From Schlegelella_A sp965246805 (GTDB lineage: Bacteria; Pseudomonadota; Gammaproteobacteria; Burkholderiales; Burkholderiaceae_C): 64,000 nucleotides of DNA. Below, in pieces: positions 60,294 to 64,000 of the stretch. The position numbers and the translations under genes are program-made. The stretch spans positions 620,001-684,000 of the forward strand of contig CBDFFO010000009.1 in the NCBI GenBank assembly GCA_965246805.1, given 5' to 3'. Positions within the stretch are counted from its first letter, which is position 1. Each line of letters begins with the position of its first letter. The notes beneath the pieces are model-generated. The model was not told where the DNA came from, made no database searches, and saw only the letters and a list, made by a program, of their open reading frames with translations.

Positions 60294-61739
60294 CTACCAG
60301 CCGATGTCCATCAGCAACGGAAAGCTCAGGTCTTCGGGCGGAATGACCGATTGCGTGAGGTCGGCGTTGATGGCGGGTTCCATCAACAGGTTGCGGGTCG
60401 CGCTGGTGTCCCAATGCGAGACCGACGAACCGCCCTGGTACGGGTTCGGCGTGTAGAGCAGCACCTGCCCGAACACGTTCGCGCCGGTGAGTTGGCTGCC
60501 TGACACCACCAGAGACGCCAGCACGCCCGACGCGGTGCGGCTGCGGCGTTTCAGTTGCGCCTTCAGCGTGACGCCGTCGGCCTGCGTGATGCGGATCGAC
60601 GGGATCACGACGCTCGGGTCGGTGCCGCTCATGCCCGCGGGCGGCGAGCCGGCGGCGTTGTCGGCGACGACCATCGCAATGGCGCCAGCGTCCTGCACCG
60701 CCTTCGCTTTCACGACGAAGCCGCACGTTCCGCGATCGACGAGCGCGACGTTGCCCCGCACCGCCAGCGCATTGAGCGGGCTGAGCGCGGTGCAGGCGAG
60801 TCCGGTGCCGTCGGCCTGGTCGACGACCGGCATCAGCTGGCCGGTCACGGCGCTGGTCGACAACCGGGCGCCGAAGGTCGCGTCGCCGATCAGGTAGCTG
60901 CCGGTCGCCGTTCCCGCGGCCGGGCCGCTGATGTTGAGCGCCGGCGTGCCGACCGACAGCACCTGCGGCGCCAGGTTCGTGACGATCGGCCCGGTCCATG
61001 CGAGCTTGCGCGGATTGATCGCCGAAGCCGCCCGTTCAGCGTTGGTCATGTCGACCCAGAGCTTGCTGATCGACTCGTCGTACATGTAGTGATCCCAGAT
61101 CGACGGGAACCCGCTCAACTGGACGCCGGTCGAGCCGTTCGTGAAGGTCTGGAAGCCGATCCCGTGACCCATCTCGTGCAACAGGACCTCGACGAAATCG
61201 ATGCTGCTGCCATGCTGGTTGTCGACCCCAAGGTAGAACGATGTACCGGGCAGGCAGCCGGTTTTACCGAGATTGACGTTGAAGTTGGCGTTGATCTGCG
61301 CCGCATTCGCGGTGCCCAGATAGGTGCCGGAGATCTTGTTCGCAAGTGCATACGAATACCACGTCGCGGCCTTCGGAGCGTTCGCGAAGTCGCGAAACAC
61401 GGAGGTGGCGCCGGCGCTGCCCAGGACGGCCGACGTCGCGGTGCAGGCGAGCGCCGAGAACTGGGCGTTGATGACGATGGGTTGGTTGCTCGTGAGCGTG
61501 GCGCCCCACAGGTTCGCAGCGTAGCTGAAGGCGTACAGCCGCTGATCGCCGAGCGTGACGCCGGGATTGCCGCCGACTGGCGCAGCCGGCGTGGCATCGT
61601 TGAAGCCGACGCCCGTGGCATTGATGTTGTTGATCACGATCACCGCAGCGGCTTCGGCGCTGGCAGACGCCAAGGCCAGGCTGCCCACGGCGGCGAACGC
61701 GGCGAGAACCGATTTCATCCTGGTGCTACTTGTCATCAC
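60294..61739 (-). CDS. Secreted zinc metalloprotease-like protein with inserted PA domain
   Basis: A 481-residue exported protein. A signal peptide (SVLAAFAAVGSLALASASAE) is followed by a domain with the zinc motif HEMGHGIGFQTF (HExxHxxGF). A protease-associated (PA) domain comes next (ALAVRGNVALVDRGTCGFVV, KAKAVQDAGAIAMVVADNAA), and the tail returns to the protease-type region (NPYQGGSSVSHWD). Several cysteines suggest disulfides. It lacks its own PEP-CTERM tail. The substrate is unknown. The start at 61739 or 61736 overlaps the end of the upstream gene by about 14 bases, so the two are coupled. Confidence 0.8.
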   Translation of the reverse strand: MMTSSTRMKSVLAAFAAVGSLALASASAEAAAVIVINNINATGVGFNDATPAAPVGGNPGVTLGDQRLYAFSYAANLWGATLTSNQPIVINAQFSALACTATSAVLGSAGATSVFRDFANAPKAATWYSYALANKISGTYLGTANAAQINANFNVNLGKTGCLPGTSFYLGVDNQHGSSIDFVEVLLHEMGHGIGFQTFTNGSTGVQLSGFPSIWDHYMYDESISKLWVDMTNAERAASAINPRKLAWTGPIVTNLAPQVLSVGTPALNISGPAAGTATGSYLIGDATFGARLSTSAVTGQLMPVVDQADGTGLACTALSPLNALAVRGNVALVDRGTCGFVVKAKAVQDAGAIAMVVADNAAGSPPAGMSGTDPSVVIPSIRITQADGVTLKAQLKRRSRTASGVLASLVVSGSQLTGANVFGQVLLYTPNPYQGGSSVSHWDTSATRNLLMEPAINADLTQSVIPPEDLSFPLLMDIGW

Positions 61740-62193
61740 GGCTGTGCTCCTTCGCGTCTTTGACCATGCCTTTCGTCCGGCCCTTCAGGATCGAAGCGGC
61801 CGCATCGGGGCCGGTCACGCAGTAGGTGTTCACGCTGCCGTTCGGGCCACGGGTAGCGACCGAATAGCTCATGCTCGACTCGTCGAGTTCCTGCTCGACA
61901 GTGCCGTCCGGATGCCGGATCTCGGCCGGGTTCATGCGGCCGGTCAGCATGCCGCGCCTCGCGGCGCGAGCGGGGCCTCTCGCCTTGGCAGCGCTCTCGA
62001 GCGCAGACGCCTCGTCGGAGGTCGGGGCGCGCAGCTGGCCGGTGACGGGGTCTTTCACGACGCGCAGGCCAGGCGCCGGCTCGCTGGCCATCGCGGCGGG
62101 GGGAGTCAGCAGCAGTGCGGCGGCCAGCGTGGCCGAAGCGGCCCATGGCGACAGGCCCGTGCCCGCCGCCGTTTCGATGTCGAAGAACAACAT
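61726..62193 (-). CDS. Exported protein of unknown function (metalloprotease operon)
   Basis: A 155-residue protein. After a short polar N-terminus, a hydrophobic stretch (ASATLAAALLLTPPAAMA) ends in a likely signal-peptidase site. The mature part (GLRVVKDPVTGQLRAPTSDE, MNPAEIRHPDGTVEQELDES) has one cysteine and no recognised fold; the phrase VVKDPVTGQLR is found in other small post-secretory proteins. ATG 62193 has AAGGA nine bases upstream; a longer frame to 62274 is less likely. Its stop overlaps the metalloprotease start. Confidence 0.7.
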   Translation of the reverse strand: MLFFDIETAAGTGLSPWAASATLAAALLLTPPAAMASEPAPGLRVVKDPVTGQLRAPTSDEASALESAAKARGPARAARRGMLTGRMNPAEIRHPDGTVEQELDESSMSYSVATRGPNGSVNTYCVTGPDAAASILKGRTKGMVKDAKEHSRDDK

Positions 62194-62277
62194 GGTGTGA
62201 TCCTTTCGGTGGGAAAAAACAGGACGGACGTGCGCCAGACTGGGAGCCGAGCGCACCGTCGTTTCGACAGGCACGAA

Positions 62278-62955
62278 CTACGGGATCGACCGCAGGCGGC
62301 GCCGCCGCATGATCGCCACGAAGCCGAGGCCGAGGGCCAGCATCGCATAGGTCGATGGTTCGGGAATCGGGGCGACGGCCAGTGTCACGTTGACGGTATC
62401 GAGGCCGATGTAGTCGGCCGTCTCGAAGGCGCCGCCCTGCCGGAATGCCACGCGCCCGGACGCGACGTCGGGGAGATCGAAGGCGAACGATGTCCAGCTG
62501 AGCGGGTAGGTGCCACCCGCGCCCACGCTGCCGAGCAGCGTGAATCCGCTCGTACCGCTGCCGAAACCGGGGCTGAACAGCACGTCAAGTTGATCGGCGA
62601 GACCGGGACCGGCGTCCGCCGTGCGCGTGAAGAACGACAGCACGCTGCTGTCGCTGATGTTGAGCACCGGCGTGATCAGCCAGTTGGCGATAGGGCCGCT
62701 TGCCGAACTGAGGAAGCTGGCCGCGATATACGAAGTCGGCGGACCGGCCTGAGCGTCGAATACGCCGGCGAGACCATCGACGGTGCCATTGCCCTGGAAC
62801 CAAGGTTGGTCCGGTACAGGACTCGCATTCACGAGCTGCCAACCGGAGGCAGAGAGCGCGGCGACATTGCCGAAGCCTTCGGAGAAATCGAGGGCATGCG
62901 CGGAGAGCGCGAAGGAGGCGAAAGCGAGACCCGACAGAGCGTGAGAGATGCGCAT
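62278..62955 (-). CDS. PEP-CTERM sorted exoprotein (choice-of-anchor J-like)
   Basis: A 225-residue exported protein. A signal peptide (LAFASFALSAHA) is followed by a beta-sandwich domain (DFSEGFGNVAALSASGWQLV, TPVLNISDSSVLSFFTRTAD) and a C-terminal PEP-CTERM signal: PIPEPSTYAMLALGLGFVAI then an arginine-rich end (MRRRRLRS). Such proteins are cleaved by exosortase and linked to exopolysaccharide or floc formation. No exosortase gene is in the window. ATG 62955 is chosen because the signal peptide begins there; the frame is open to 63054. Confidence 0.9.
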   Translation of the reverse strand: MRISHALSGLAFASFALSAHALDFSEGFGNVAALSASGWQLVNASPVPDQPWFQGNGTVDGLAGVFDAQAGPPTSYIAASFLSSASGPIANWLITPVLNISDSSVLSFFTRTADAGPGLADQLDVLFSPGFGSGTSGFTLLGSVGAGGTYPLSWTSFAFDLPDVASGRVAFRQGGAFETADYIGLDTVNVTLAVAPIPEPSTYAMLALGLGFVAIMRRRRLRSIP

Positions 62956-63093
62956 GGAAAATCCCCGAGTCAAAACTCGACGATATCGCCCGCTACAAAA
63001 ATTACGAGCGTTATTTGCCCTCTGGAGGCATTTTGGCCACGTGCAAAGGCGCACTGACCCACCAGACCCCTCAAGTGCGGGGGTACGCGCGTC

Positions 63094-64000
63094 CTAAATC
63101 GAGCGCGCCGTCGCGCCGGTATAGAGCTGGCGCGGACGACCGATCTTGTACTCCGGGTCGCCGATCATCTCGTTCAACTGCGCGATCCAGCCGACCGTGC
63201 GCGCGAGCGCGAAGACCGCCGTGAAGAGGCTCACCGGGATGCCGATCGCGCGCTGCACGATGCCCGAATAGAAGTCGACGTTCGGGTAGAGCTTGCGGGC
63301 GACGAAGTATTCGTCTTCGAGAGCGATCTTCTCGAGCGCCATCGCGAGCTTGAAGATCGGATCGTCGTGCACGCCGAGCACGTCGAGCACCTCGTGGCAG
63401 GTCTCGCGCATCAGCTTGGCACGCGGGTCGTAGTTCTTGTAGACACGGTGGCCGAAGCCCATCAGCTTGATGCCGGAGTTCTTGTCCTTCACCTGCTTGA
63501 CGAACTCGCCGATCTTCTCGACGCCGCCCATCTTCTGCACGTCTTCGAGCATGTTGAGCGCGGCCTCGTTGGCGCCGCCGTGCGCGGGGCCCCACAGGCA
63601 GGCGACGCCGGCCGCGATGGCGGCGAACGGGTTGGTGCCGGACGAACCACAGAGGCGCACCGTCGAGGTCGACGCGTTCTGCTCGTGGTCGGCGTGCAGG
63701 ATGAAGATGCGATCCATGGCGCGCACCAGCACCTCGTTCGGCGTGTAGTCCTCGCATGGCGTGGCGAACATCATCCGCATGAAATTGCCGGCGTACGGGA
63801 GGTCGTTCTTCGGGTAGATGTAGGGCTGGCCGATGGTGTACTTGTAAGCCATCGAGACCAAGGTCGGCATCTTCGCGATCAGCCTGATCGCCGAAATCTC
63901 GCGGTGCTCCGGATCGTGGATGTTGGTGCTGTCGTGATAGAAGGCCGAGAGCGCGCCGACCAGCCCGGTCATGATCGCCATCGGGTGCGCGTCCCGGCGA
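63094..64000 (-). CDS. gltA: Citrate synthase, C-terminal part (start outside window)
   Basis: The last 301 residues of a type II citrate synthase, the entry enzyme of the TCA cycle. Catalytic-site segments are WGPAHGGANEAALNMLED, LMGFGHRVYKNYDPRA and VDFYSGIVQRAIGIP; the frame continues through base 64000 with RDAHPMAIM, as in other GltA proteins. The terminus GATARSI is usual for the family. Confidence 0.96.
   Translation of the reverse strand, partial: RRDAHPMAIMTGLVGALSAFYHDSTNIHDPEHREISAIRLIAKMPTLVSMAYKYTIGQPYIYPKNDLPYAGNFMRMMFATPCEDYTPNEVLVRAMDRIFILHADHEQNASTSTVRLCGSSGTNPFAAIAAGVACLWGPAHGGANEAALNMLEDVQKMGGVEKIGEFVKQVKDKNSGIKLMGFGHRVYKNYDPRAKLMRETCHEVLDVLGVHDDPIFKLAMALEKIALEDEYFVARKLYPNVDFYSGIVQRAIGIPVSLFTAVFALARTVGWIAQLNEMIGDPEYKIGRPRQLYTGATARSI

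Overview
The window is high-GC bacterial DNA from a betaproteobacterium of the order Burkholderiales. Supporting signs are the gene order leuC-leuD-leuB-asd-fimV-truA-trpF-trpB-trpA-accD-folC-SPOR-cvpA-purF-metZ, the small Trp-rich protein typical of that order, and a PEP-CTERM protein, which points to the Rubrivivax/Leptothrix side of the order. That last placement is an inference from gene content only. All 64 kb looks chromosomal. There is one intact insertion sequence and no CRISPR array, phage or plasmid module.

Bases 1-6518 (+ strand) are an assimilatory sulfate reduction operon: the end of cysI, a DUF934 gene, an APS reductase (cysH), cysD, cysN and the siroheme methyltransferase cobA. 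A 7Fe ferredoxin and a ferredoxin-NADP reductase follow. A TPP riboswitch (6580-6680) then precedes a TonB-dependent receptor, so that receptor is probably a thiamine or thiamine-precursor transporter. tRNA-Asn follows.

Bases 9930-19150 are the most unusual part. One LysR-type regulator gene (13883-14779, -) lies inside the block. Two nearly identical promoter regions about 4.9 kb apart (9932 and 14831) share an ungapped block with a LysR-like inverted repeat. The first drives 3-hydroxybutyrate dehydrogenase, a secreted cupin, a patatin phospholipase, a 23-residue leader ORF and a YeeE/YedE transporter. The second lies between lysR and a bufferin-type RiPP operon: a DUF2282 precursor with four cysteines, a DUF692/MNIO enzyme, a DUF2063 partner and DoxX. 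An NDH-2-like flavoprotein and a 62-residue membrane protein follow. The shared promoter suggests one regulon joining a peptide metallophore pathway with lipid, PHB and sulfur-transport genes.

Bases 19250-41070 are mixed. They hold a frameshifted small gene, an intact IS2-like element (19603-20976) with a perfect 5-bp target duplication, an S46 peptidase, a carbonic anhydrase, a DUF883-like stress protein, a second hydroxybutyrate dehydrogenase, XdhC, the N-end-rule transferases aat and bpt, tRNA-Val (antisense to the end of bpt), a DnaQ-like exonuclease, lgt, ilvD, a cytochrome c, an EptA-type phosphoethanolamine transferase and an Ada-AlkA fusion with ogt. A decayed uracil-DNA glycosylase gene, a short CDF transporter and a tRNA-Asp/Glu/Ala cluster end this part.

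Bases 41190-60122 (- strand) are one long run of housekeeping genes for leucine, tryptophan, lysine/threonine/methionine precursors, purines, folate and fatty acids, ending in gltX and the tRNAs. Between leuC and the citrate synthase gene (cut by the window end) sits a three-gene extracellular set: a PA-domain metalloprotease, a secreted protein and a PEP-CTERM protein.
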